A stretch of 64,000 nucleotides of DNA, from assembly GCF_015351475.1 (NCBI RefSeq), contig NZ_JADKPR010000016.1, positions 62,001 to 126,000 on the forward strand, given 5' to 3'. Both the position numbers and the translations under genes were made by a program. Source of the stretch: Flavobacterium sp. HJJ (GTDB lineage Bacteria > Bacteroidota > Bacteroidia > Flavobacteriales > Flavobacteriaceae). Positions 29,823 through 37,797 of the stretch are shown one piece after another. A model generated the notes under the pieces. It saw nothing but the letters and a program-made list of their open reading frames with translations. It had not been told where the DNA came from and did no database searches. How positions within the stretch are numbered: position 1 is the stretch's first letter; every line of letters begins with the position of its first letter.

Positions 29823-31820
29823 ATGACTAATAAGAAAACATACTCTATTTTTGGAGCGGGTGCAGCTGGGCTCTATACTGCCTGGAGATTACTGGAAGGG
29901 AAATCCAAACATGATAAAAACGAAAAAATGCTTGTCAAAGGTGATGTGTTGGAACTCTACGACTGGGGGAAATATGATTTTTCCAAAAAAAATCCAGGTA
30001 CGAGAGAGCCAGGCGCACGTGTCTGTACATGGCATTACAAGGACAATAAAGACAATTCGTATCTGGAATTGGGCGGTATGCGATATTCTTATTGGGACGG
30101 AAGTCCTGAAGGGGCTGGACATCGTGTAGTTACCAAAACTATAGAGAAACTTGATTTAAAGAAAGATTCCATTGAGTTTAATGAATCTGCGGATCCATTA
30201 ATGTCTCTGCGTTCTAAAAATATGTATGTCTCAGACATTAATTCTAATCAGCCAGCTCCCTATTTTGCAAACAATTATGGTGAAGACGCTCCGCCGGATG
30301 ATGGATTTACAACGATACAATCTGTAGCTATTACGCAAGAATCCGGACCTGTAACCAGAAGAGAGTGGTGCCGGTTTTATGCAGAAGGAAGAATCAATAT
30401 TGATATGCCGGAAAGTTCAATCTTTCAAAAAGGAGATTTACTAAAAGATATAGGGTATTGGAATCTCGCTTATGACAGACTTGGACAAGAGGGATTTGGT
30501 TATCTGGCAGATGGTAACGGCTATAGTTCAAACGTAGTAAACAGCCATAGTGCCCAGTCCTTTAATGTTAATGACGAATTTACTCCTGGAACTGAATATA
30601 AAACGCTGGTAAAAGGATACTCCAGTTTATTTGATGCTTTATTCGAAGAAGTTGAAAAACTGGCAAAACAAAAAGGAATTACACTGAATTATTTTCCAGA
30701 TACCAGATTACGTTCAATTCTGCATACTAAGGCTGGGATTCGTTTTACCACCGCAAAACGCGCAGCTCCTGATAAACTTGCCGAAAGTAAAATATGCAAT
30801 GCTGCATTTCTTGCAATGCCTCGTGCGGCTATTGAACTGGTAGCTGAGGCAACGCGTTATACAGATGATGAAGGTCAGGATGTCTTGAACCACGAAAAAG
30901 TACAGCTCTATCTGGAATCTGTAATTATGGAACCTTCGTACAAAATAGGAATGTTTTTTACTACTCCTTGGTGGAGAACAACCGAGGCTGGAAGTCCAAC
31001 GTATCCTGCCAAACTAACCAGTTATTTCCTAACACAGGAAGGAATTGCCAAACTTAAAAAAGAAAAATTTCCTTCTAATTATTTGAAAGCAATAGAATCA
31101 GCAAAAAATCCGGTTATTATAGGTGCATCATTTAACGATAAAATCAGTTTTATAGCTGCTGTAGAAAATGCAATTCAGGAACGCCTGACTTTTAAAGAAG
31201 AAAAGCAGATTACAGCTGTAGCCGAATTAGATACTATTGGTCCAAGTATTACCGATATGCCTATCCGGCAGGTGGTTTATTTTGGTGATAACGCCATAAA
31301 TAAAAAGGGGGAAAAAGTGTATGGTATTCTGGCCAGTTATGATGACATTCAGTATACAACATTCTGGAAAGCTTTAGAGCTTGGGCCAAATGGAACACGT
31401 GAAATTCCGGAGTCCAGAGATTGCCAGCCGCTCGAAGGACCAAGAAAAGCCACGCCAGTAATGGTCAAAATGCTCCGTTCACAATTGGCAGCACTGCATT
31501 TTGGACCACAGGCTGATTATTCTTTTGTGCCTGAACCTTTGGAAACAAAATACATGGACTGGTCGCTGCCTCCTTTTAATGCAGGGTATCATGCTTATAA
31601 ATCACACTATGATTTAGGTGACGTGCAAAGAAAAATTAGAAAACCGTCACAGCTCGTTCCAAAAACGGATTGCGATATTTTTATAGTTGGCGAAACGTAT
31701 TCAAATGATCAGGCTTGGGTAGAAGGGGCATTTTGTACTGCCGAATCTGTTCTTAATGATTTTTTTGGTATCGAACCAATCATAGATGAAAAGTATTATC
31801 CTTTTATCTCTCCAGAATAA
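29823..31820 (+). CDS. Flavin-dependent L-amino acid oxidase-like enzyme (VioA/RebO/LAAO superfamily)
   Basis: The 665-residue protein begins with a Rossmann FAD motif, SIFGAGAAGLYTAWRLLEG. GGMRYS near residue 88 is the second FAD motif of the amine oxidase family. The C-terminal FAD segment is IFIVGETYSNDQAWVEGAF. It is longer than a minimal monoamine oxidase and lacks a signal peptide. Family members oxidise an L-amino acid to an imino acid plus H2O2. It lies directly before a VioB-type gene, just as VioA (tryptophan oxidase) works with VioB in violacein synthesis. The substrate amino acid is not readable. Confidence 0.8.
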   Translation: MTNKKTYSIFGAGAAGLYTAWRLLEGKSKHDKNEKMLVKGDVLELYDWGKYDFSKKNPGTREPGARVCTWHYKDNKDNSYLELGGMRYSYWDGSPEGAGHRVVTKTIEKLDLKKDSIEFNESADPLMSLRSKNMYVSDINSNQPAPYFANNYGEDAPPDDGFTTIQSVAITQESGPVTRREWCRFYAEGRINIDMPESSIFQKGDLLKDIGYWNLAYDRLGQEGFGYLADGNGYSSNVVNSHSAQSFNVNDEFTPGTEYKTLVKGYSSLFDALFEEVEKLAKQKGITLNYFPDTRLRSILHTKAGIRFTTAKRAAPDKLAESKICNAAFLAMPRAAIELVAEATRYTDDEGQDVLNHEKVQLYLESVIMEPSYKIGMFFTTPWWRTTEAGSPTYPAKLTSYFLTQEGIAKLKKEKFPSNYLKAIESAKNPVIIGASFNDKISFIAAVENAIQERLTFKEEKQITAVAELDTIGPSITDMPIRQVVYFGDNAINKKGEKVYGILASYDDIQYTTFWKALELGPNGTREIPESRDCQPLEGPRKATPVMVKMLRSQLAALHFGPQADYSFVPEPLETKYMDWSLPPFNAGYHAYKSHYDLGDVQRKIRKPSQLVPKTDCDIFIVGETYSNDQAWVEGAFCTAESVLNDFFGIEPIIDEKYYPFISPE

Positions 31821-31903
31821 TTCACTCTAACTAAATAAGGCAGATTAACATTTGTGTCACTTTGCTTATACAAATGTTATAATGCTTTCAAATTTCTAAA
31901 AAC

Positions 31904-33418
31904 ATGAAAACCAAAAAACTTTTTACATTTTCAAATGAGGTAACAAAAGATAATATCAAAGAGGTAATGCAGCAGGCTATTGCACTGGAGCTTGCTACTA
32001 TTCCAACGTATCTGTCGACCTATTATTCAATAAACAGAGCGCAGGATCAAGATAAGCTATACGATAAACTCCATGCGCAGCTATCGCAGTCTGGTGAACG
32101 TACTGAAGCTGAAATTGAAGCATTGGCGCAAGATCTGAAACTGGATGTATTGGTGTATTCGAATAAATCAGCTGCTTTAATTATGAGTGTGGTTATCGAA
32201 GAAATGCTGCACCTGGCTCTTTCCTGTAATGTGAAACAAGCAGTTTGTCAAACAGAGCCGGATCTTATGGGAATCGGAAAAGTACTGTCATTTCCAACAC
32301 AATTAGATGGACATATTCCTGAATTTCAAATTAACGCTGCAAAATTATCGCTGAATCAGCTGACTACTTTTTTGCAGATAGAAAGCCCTGAACCATTTGT
32401 AGATCCATATGCAGAAAAACAATTGTTAAACACGGTTGATTATCAAACTATTGGCCGTTTGTATGAAATGATTATTGAGTGCGTAAAAGAGAATTTCCCT
32501 GGTCCGTATAATTATAGACCACAATTGCTTCCACCTGATAATCCGGCACGTCCTAAGCCGTTTTATTCTCAAAACTCAATGAATACCGTGCATTATGACA
32601 GAGAGCATAATCCTCAATTTGCTAATGGCAATGATAGCGGCGAATTGGTTGGGGTGTATGATGCTCATTCGGCAGTTGAGGCTTTGGAACGAATTGTAGA
32701 ACAAGGAGAAGGACGAAGCAAGGAGAAACAGCATACTCTGATTTGGGGAGAAAATAAAATGCCGGTACCAATGGAAGTCGTGGATGGAAAGGTTACGTTT
32801 TGGGAAGGCGATTATGATGATACCAGAAAAGAAGTGGCACATTTTGCCAAATTCCTCGAAGCGTATAGTCTTGGTGGTCATTATCAGGAAAAGTTTAGTA
32901 AAATTCAGGGCTTGGACGATTTTTTCAGTTATTTCGTGTACGACACTGATGCCAATCCGACAATAGCCGATTATAGAGCATCGGGTAATGAGGCGCTGGC
33001 ACTTTGCTCAGAATTGGGTAATGCGGTTTTTGCTTATATTCTTTTAATGATTGAAACCTGTTATTATAAAGACGAAAGCACTCAATATGATTTGTTCCTG
33101 TATGGCATTCATAAATCGATGATCTGGCTGTTGAGCGGTGTAGGAAATCAGATAAATTATTATACTTATTCCAAAGGAAATAGTGCCTACAGAGGAGCTT
33201 TAACATTTGAACCTTATTCTTTTGTAAATAGTTTTTTAAGACCAAAAGAGCAGATTATGAATTTGGTCGATCAATTGGCTAAAGCAGATCCTGTTAATTG
33301 GGGCTGGGCAATTAAGAGTGAAAATTATTTTCCTTCACTGCCAGACGTAGGGCTGGATCACAGTATTATAGCCGATATGCCAAAGGTACCAAGCACACCA
33401 TATAAACATAATCATTAA
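31904..33418 (+). CDS. VioB-type ferritin-like protein (iminophenyl-pyruvate dimer synthase domain)
   Basis: The 504-residue protein has the ferritin-like helical domain at its N-terminus. AIALELATIPTYLSTYYSIN carries the first acidic ligand, and SVVIEEMLHLALSCN carries the EExxH ligands. This arrangement matches the Ferritin-like domain found at the end of VioB (PF12902-like). VioB and relatives couple two imino acids made by a flavin oxidase. Here the protein is about half the size of VioB and lacks its other part, so it could be a stand-alone di-iron enzyme. The rest (to residue 504) is helical and shows no other domain I know. It sits between the oxidase and the Cys-rich protein, 16 bp before the latter. 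Confidence 0.75.
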   Translation: MKTKKLFTFSNEVTKDNIKEVMQQAIALELATIPTYLSTYYSINRAQDQDKLYDKLHAQLSQSGERTEAEIEALAQDLKLDVLVYSNKSAALIMSVVIEEMLHLALSCNVKQAVCQTEPDLMGIGKVLSFPTQLDGHIPEFQINAAKLSLNQLTTFLQIESPEPFVDPYAEKQLLNTVDYQTIGRLYEMIIECVKENFPGPYNYRPQLLPPDNPARPKPFYSQNSMNTVHYDREHNPQFANGNDSGELVGVYDAHSAVEALERIVEQGEGRSKEKQHTLIWGENKMPVPMEVVDGKVTFWEGDYDDTRKEVAHFAKFLEAYSLGGHYQEKFSKIQGLDDFFSYFVYDTDANPTIADYRASGNEALALCSELGNAVFAYILLMIETCYYKDESTQYDLFLYGIHKSMIWLLSGVGNQINYYTYSKGNSAYRGALTFEPYSFVNSFLRPKEQIMNLVDQLAKADPVNWGWAIKSENYFPSLPDVGLDHSIIADMPKVPSTPYKHNH

Positions 33419-33434
33419 TCAAAAAATAAAAAAG

Positions 33435-34013
33435 ATGTCAGAATTAGTAAATAGAGAGCTTCATGTATGTATGGGGCTTAATTCATGTAAAAATGCGGGA
33501 TATTCAGGCAATAATGATTGTGCTGGAAAAGGAGATTGTTCAACAGCAGTTGGTCATCCCTGTCATACCTTGAATGCCTGCAAGGGACAGGGAGGCTGTG
33601 GAATCTTTGGAACTACCGAAGAACTTTGTCATCCAGGCGAAAATGAATGCCGTTATCAGGGAAGCTGCGGAGTGCCTATTCTGTCTTCTCGTTTTTTGGC
33701 ACAAGGCCCTAATAAAGGACTTAGTGTCTGGCAATTGGCAAGAGCGCGTTTTGAAGAAAAAAGAACAGAAAACGGTGAATCATTTGGCGCAGCGCCACAA
33801 CAGTATGGTCCAAGCGATGAATATGTAAATATGGTTCGCGGGACTACAGGTAAAGATTATTCTTCCTGCGGACAAAGTGGTTCAAGGTCTTGTTCCTACA
33901 TAAACAATCCTGTGGATAGAAAGGCTGCTGCCGACTTAAGGGTTTTGAAGATGGAGGAAGAAAGTGCAAAAAAACTGCCAGAGACTATTTCAAACTGCTG
34001 TTCGAAAAAATGA
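33435..34013 (+). CDS. Cys-rich 192-residue protein, probable MNIO substrate
   Basis: I recognise no named family. There is no signal peptide. Ten Cys lie in residues 12-78 (12, 18, 29, 35, 43, 49, 55, 65, 72, 78) with short G/N/K-rich spacers: LNSCKNAGYSG, NDCAGKGDCS, LNACKGQGGCG, NECRYQGSCG. The units look like a decayed repeat of N-x-C-K-x-x-G. Cys145 and Cys153 and a terminal CC pair (188-189) follow a linker. The pattern recalls bufferin-type Cys-rich substrates of DUF692 enzymes, but the protein is larger and lacks their export signal. The stop overlaps the next start (ATGA), so translation is coupled to the MNIO gene. Metal-binding or modified peptide is inferred. Confidence 0.75.
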   Translation: MSELVNRELHVCMGLNSCKNAGYSGNNDCAGKGDCSTAVGHPCHTLNACKGQGGCGIFGTTEELCHPGENECRYQGSCGVPILSSRFLAQGPNKGLSVWQLARARFEEKRTENGESFGAAPQQYGPSDEYVNMVRGTTGKDYSSCGQSGSRSCSYINNPVDRKAAADLRVLKMEEESAKKLPETISNCCSKK

Positions 34014-34924
34014 TAACTAGACTTGGATTGCCTAATTTAGGATTAGGATTAGGTTTAAGAAGTCAGCATTTTGAGCATATACTTCAGAATAAACCCGAAG
34101 TAGATTGGTTTGAGGTAATTTCTGAAAATTTTATGGATTCGCATGGACGGCCTAGATATATTTTACATCAGATAGCAGAACAGTATCCCGTGGTAATGCA
34201 CGGGGTATCGCTGTCTATAGGAAGTACCGATCCGCTGAACTTTGATTACCTAAAAAGTTTAAAACAGCTGGCAGCCGAAGTGAAACCGGTTTGGATTAGC
34301 GATCATCTGTGCTGGACAGGAGTTTTAACAACCAATTCGCATGATTTATTACCGCTTCCGCTAAATGACGAGTCATTAAAACATGTTTGTGATCGAATCA
34401 GGCAGGTACAGGATTATTTGGAACGTCCATTGATTTTGGAAAACCCAAGTACGTATGCATCCTTTAATAATTCTACACTTCCAGAATGGGAGTTTTTGCG
34501 ATTAATGACCGAAGAAACAGGTTGCGGATTACTGCTGGATGTAAACAATGTGTATGTGTCTTCTTTTAATAATGATTTTGACCCAGTGGAATATATCAAT
34601 GGAATTCCGCATGATAAAGTAGTGCAGATGCACTTGGCGGGTCATCAGAACTGCGGTAATTATATCATTGATACACATGATAGGGAAGTGACCAATCCAG
34701 TATGGAAATTGTTTCAGATGGCATATCAATTGGTAAGCGAAGCTTCCGTTTTATTGGAGTGGGATGGTAATATTCCAGCCTTTGATGTGTATCATTCCGA
34801 GTTGCTTAAATCAAAAAAATATATGGATAAAGCATTTGCTGGAACTGAAAATGAAATTCAATCTGCTGAGAAAGAGCAAATTTCAAATCCATTGAATATT
34901 GTTGCGATAAATCAATTTATATAA
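34010..34924 (+). CDS. DUF692 multinuclear iron-dependent oxidase (MNIO)
   Basis: The 304-residue TIM-barrel protein carries all DUF692 signatures: GLGLGLRSQHFEHIL, FEVISENFMD, VMHGVSLSIGS, WISDHLCWTG, LENPSTY, GLLLDVNNVYVSSFN, VQMHLAGH, DTHDREV and VLLEWDGNIP. These supply the His, Asp and Glu ligands of the two- or three-iron site known from MbnB and BufB. MNIO enzymes oxidise Cys side chains of peptides to oxazolone, thiooxazole or other heterocycles or rearranged products. They act with a partner such as MbnC or BufC. Its start overlaps the Cys-rich gene by four bases, naming that protein as the likely substrate. Confidence 0.93.
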   Translation: MITRLGLPNLGLGLGLRSQHFEHILQNKPEVDWFEVISENFMDSHGRPRYILHQIAEQYPVVMHGVSLSIGSTDPLNFDYLKSLKQLAAEVKPVWISDHLCWTGVLTTNSHDLLPLPLNDESLKHVCDRIRQVQDYLERPLILENPSTYASFNNSTLPEWEFLRLMTEETGCGLLLDVNNVYVSSFNNDFDPVEYINGIPHDKVVQMHLAGHQNCGNYIIDTHDREVTNPVWKLFQMAYQLVSEASVLLEWDGNIPAFDVYHSELLKSKKYMDKAFAGTENEIQSAEKEQISNPLNIVAINQFI

Positions 34925-34933
34925 GTGTTTAAG

Positions 34934-35773
34934 ATGCACAAAACGCCTACCATACCATTGAAGGATTTTCAGCAATGGATGCAGCAGCTTTTACTGGATC
35001 CTTACCAGCAGACAGCTGTCAATCCTAATGATTTGCTTTCCAATGCATCAAATGCAGCATCAATTGAAGATGTGATTTGTCATTCTGAAAAATTGACCGC
35101 GCAAGAACATTTGGGTATTTACCAGCGGAGTTATATTGCGCGTTTGCGAAATTGTATGTCACAGCAATTTAGCGCATTAGAATATGCCTTGGGGGAGGCT
35201 ATTTTTTGCGCTTTTGCTGATGATTATCTTGCTTCAAAACCATCGTATAATTACAACTTATCTTTTTTAGGGGCTCATTTTTCGGAGTATCTGCAAAATA
35301 ATAGACCTGATGCTCAAGAGGAACTGAAAGAAGATTGGATAGATTTTATGATTGAACTGGCTCAATTTGAATATGCCATTGGTGTTCTTTTTGAAATGAA
35401 AGCGGAAGAAAATTATCAATTAGCGGCGATTAATACTGCAGAAAAGGAACTAAAATTAGTACCTATATGCAGCTTATTCAAATTCCAGTTTCCAGTACAA
35501 AAATACTATTCTGAGTTTAAAAATGGAAAGGAACCCAATTTACCATTTGAAAGCGAAAGTTATTGTGTGGTTTTGCGTCATAAATTTAAATTAGCAATTT
35601 ATGATCTGCACAAAGAACAGTATGATTTTTTAAGTATTTTAAAAAAGCAAGGAGATATTGCTGTTGCAAAAGAACGGTTTAAAACTCAGTACAAAGAAAA
35701 TGATGAGGTATTTGAAGAAATATGGAGCAGTTGGAAAAAACGCTGGATTGAAGCTAATTTTTTTCGAGTTTAG
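34934..35773 (+). CDS. DUF2063 protein, probable MNIO partner (BufC/HvfC-like)
   Basis: A GTG at 34925 is possible, but the ATG at 34934 is preferred. The 279-residue protein has the helical N-terminal DUF2063 domain: ISSL-like QWMQQLLLD, then LGIYQRSYIARLRNCMSQQFSALEYALGE (read in two parts), and FADDYLASKPSYNYNLSFLG. In known MNIO systems the DUF2063 protein binds the precursor and the oxidase and is needed for modification. The name putative DNA-binding protein in databases reflects an old fold prediction. It follows the MNIO gene by nine bases and ends the cluster. Confidence 0.85.
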   Translation: MHKTPTIPLKDFQQWMQQLLLDPYQQTAVNPNDLLSNASNAASIEDVICHSEKLTAQEHLGIYQRSYIARLRNCMSQQFSALEYALGEAIFCAFADDYLASKPSYNYNLSFLGAHFSEYLQNNRPDAQEELKEDWIDFMIELAQFEYAIGVLFEMKAEENYQLAAINTAEKELKLVPICSLFKFQFPVQKYYSEFKNGKEPNLPFESESYCVVLRHKFKLAIYDLHKEQYDFLSILKKQGDIAVAKERFKTQYKENDEVFEEIWSSWKKRWIEANFFRV

Positions 35774-35891
35774 TAAAATAAGCAACAAGCTGTTATATCT
35801 TTATAAAATGCTATTCTTGGCTTATAGGAATGATTGCGTCCACAAAGCGAATATCATTTAAGCTAAGGTTGTGTGCTAAAATATAATTCTT

Positions 35892-35955
35892 GCAAAGTTC
35901 TGAAGACGCAAAGTTCTGAACGTTTTTTTGTGTCTTCGCGACTTTTCGAGAATGA
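35892..35955. repeat. Short direct repeat with hairpin downstream of the MNIO cluster
   Basis: GCAAAGTTCTGAA occurs at 35892-35904 and 35908-35920. GAAGAC in the first copy can pair with GTCTTC near 35932. The stretch contains GACGCAAAG and CTTCGCGAC and looks like a dispersed intergenic element rather than coding sequence. Confidence 0.35.
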
Positions 35956-36048
35956 AATTAAAGCTTAACGTAACGGCATTGGCTTCTATCCTTGATAATT
36001 TTAGATTGAAAATGATATTGGATTAAAAGTGTTTCAGTATTTTTTGTT

Positions 36049-36504
36049 TTATTTCGCACCAAAATGGTAGCATAATCCATATAAAAAAGTATCTACCACA
36101 TTATCAGAACCAACAAGAACCCCAATATTTGGTGTAATTCTTACTTCTAATGCTCCTCCATAGGCAAGCTGAATTGTTGTGTTTTCAGTATTCATTTGTT
36201 TTAGGCTGGTACCTCCAATTTTCACTGTTACTGTAACCCTTTCAAACTCTCCTCCTAGTGAACCGTATATTGCATAAAATGATTTTTCATTATTCACTAT
36301 GTCAAATTGAGTTCTTTCAAATGAAACGCCGTATGTTAGGATATCAGTATAGGAAACTCCTACTTCATAAGAGCTGGGTGATGCTAACAAACTGACTTGA
36401 GTACCTGGATAATAGTTGGCATTATCTTTCGCATATTGTTCTCTTTTTGATTGTGAGTTTGCAAGTGATGTCATTAAAACCATTAGTAATAGGAATTTTT
36501 TCAT
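36049..36504 (-). CDS. Small secreted beta-rich protein of unknown function
   Basis: The 151-residue protein has a signal peptide (MKKFLLLMVLMTSLANSQ, cleavage near residue 18). The rest alternates in beta-strand fashion (SYEVGVSYTDILTYGVSFER, VTVTVKIGG, ALEVRITPNIGVLVGSDN) and ends with an aromatic strand LYGLCYHFGAK. This resembles a small outer membrane barrel or surface protein. I do not recognise a family. It stands alone on the minus strand. Confidence 0.65.
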   Translation of the reverse strand: MKKFLLLMVLMTSLANSQSKREQYAKDNANYYPGTQVSLLASPSSYEVGVSYTDILTYGVSFERTQFDIVNNEKSFYAIYGSLGGEFERVTVTVKIGGTSLKQMNTENTTIQLAYGGALEVRITPNIGVLVGSDNVVDTFLYGLCYHFGAK

Positions 36505-37091
36505 AACTATACATTTAAAAAGTTACTAAATCATCTTTTTTATTTTCCGATATGTTGTTTTTTGTTATTTTCTGTCACTAATAAAGTAGGTAGTGTCAGG
36601 GAAATAATCTAAAAATTTAAAGTAAGTTCTGGGGTGACTGTTGCTTTAAATTTCTCATTCAATTATTTCTATATGTAAAGTTAATGTATTAATAATCAAT
36701 ACATATATAAAATAAATACAATTTTACTGCCTAAAATTATAAATGGTCAAAATAATTGAACAAGCGCAGTTTTTTTATTTGGTGAGAGGAAGAATATGAT
36801 TGAAAATAAAGATTAGATGCAGAGAAAATTACGTTCTCTCTTTTCCTAAAATTTTATATTCCTAGTTAAGGTTCTTTATTATAATCCGTTTATCTTATTT
36901 GTAAGCAATGAAAAGTATGAATTTATCAAAAGAAAGTTTTTAATAAATTTGTATTTGTAATCCTCATTTTAAATTAGTAATTTTACTTAGCACTCACTAA
37001 ACTTCGAGATATTCGGGCTTTAGTGGCAGCTAAAAAAAATATCTAACAGACGGCAGAAACTAATACAACGCCGTCAGAAAACAAATAAGTT
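36505..37091. other. AT-rich intergenic region, 587 bp
   Basis: No convincing gene. Near its end GACGGC (37049-37054) pairs with GCCGTC (37070-37075) around a 15-base loop, just before a small 56-residue reading frame. The hairpin may be part of that gene's leader. Confidence 0.35.
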
Positions 37092-37262
37092 ATGTCGAGA
37101 ATTTTCATGGTAATAGGTTTGACGCTCACTTTTATAGTCTGGACTTTATATCGGCTTATAGTTAAAAAGGATTTAAAGAAAAACTTAAATAACATGTACC
37201 TTGGTCTTTTTTTTATAGGAACTTGGGCACTTCTTTATTTTTTTATTGAGGAGTGTTTTTAG
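37092..37262 (+). CDS. Small two-span membrane protein, 56 residues
   Basis: ATG at 37092 to TAG at 37262 encodes MSRIFMVIGLTLTFIVWTLY, a basic turn (RLIVKKDLKKNLNN), then MYLGLFFIGTWALLYFFIEE and CF. Two hydrophobic helices around a Lys-rich loop give a hairpin membrane topology. It is below the usual ORF length cut-off. It is convergent with the endonuclease V-like gene, whose stop is 13 bp away. Function unknown; small membrane protein or type I toxin-like peptide are both possible. Confidence 0.5.
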   Translation: MSRIFMVIGLTLTFIVWTLYRLIVKKDLKKNLNNMYLGLFFIGTWALLYFFIEECF

Positions 37263-37275
37263 ATTTGAGAATGAT

Positions 37276-37797
37276 TTAAATTTCTTTAGTCAGCCTGTCT
37301 AATTCTTTTAATAAAGTAGGAAATCTAAATTCTCCAGCCATACTTTCGATTTTTGCGAATGCCTCGTTTAAATCAATCCCGATTGAAGTGATAAAAAGAG
37401 GTTTTTTACTATCGCCTCTAAACAAGCTTTTTTTGTCTTTGTTTAATGATGCAAAATTAGTTTTGGCTACTCCAATTATTGGGATCTCCTGATTTAATTT
37501 TTCATACAAATGCCCACCTAAGCCATATTTTTTGTCATCATCCAGATAAATATATCCATCAACAATTATTGCATCAATGTTTTTTTTCAGCTCCATCTTT
37601 TTCAAAAGGCTTAAAATACAAGGCAATTCTCTTCTATAAAATTCTCCTGGAATATATTCTTCGACATTATCAACTATTTCTGAATATACTTTATAGTCTT
37701 TGCTATGATTCCATTGATTAAATTCAATACAGACGGTTTTGGCTTTTCCGTCAAAATAATATGTGTCAAATGCCAAAAGTACTAATTTTTTTGTCAT
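37276..37797 (-). CDS. Endonuclease V-like protein (short, divergent)
   Basis: The 173-residue protein matches endonuclease V motifs: LLAFDTYYFDGKAK (first catalytic Asp region), EYIPGEFYRRELPCIL (the catalytic Glu in RRE), AIIVDGYIYLDDDKKYGLGGHL (catalytic Asp) and PIIGVAKTNF. Endonuclease V cuts DNA or RNA near deoxyinosine or inosine. The protein is about 50 residues shorter than the Escherichia coli enzyme, and the usual late His-containing segment is not obvious. It is the last gene of a three-gene minus-strand unit and overlaps the previous gene by four bases. Confidence 0.75.
   Translation of the reverse strand: MTKKLVLLAFDTYYFDGKAKTVCIEFNQWNHSKDYKVYSEIVDNVEEYIPGEFYRRELPCILSLLKKMELKKNIDAIIVDGYIYLDDDKKYGLGGHLYEKLNQEIPIIGVAKTNFASLNKDKKSLFRGDSKKPLFITSIGIDLNEAFAKIESMAGEFRFPTLLKELDRLTKEI

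Noticed and set aside
35658..35861. 67-codon frame overlapping the DUF2063 gene end
   Set aside because: Mostly a shadow in another frame of the DUF2063 gene; the non-overlapping end shows no family features.
37041..37095. Integron attC-like site (ATCTAAC ... GTTATG) with hairpin
   Set aside because: The second core does not fit GTTRRRY, and no integrase or cassette row is present.
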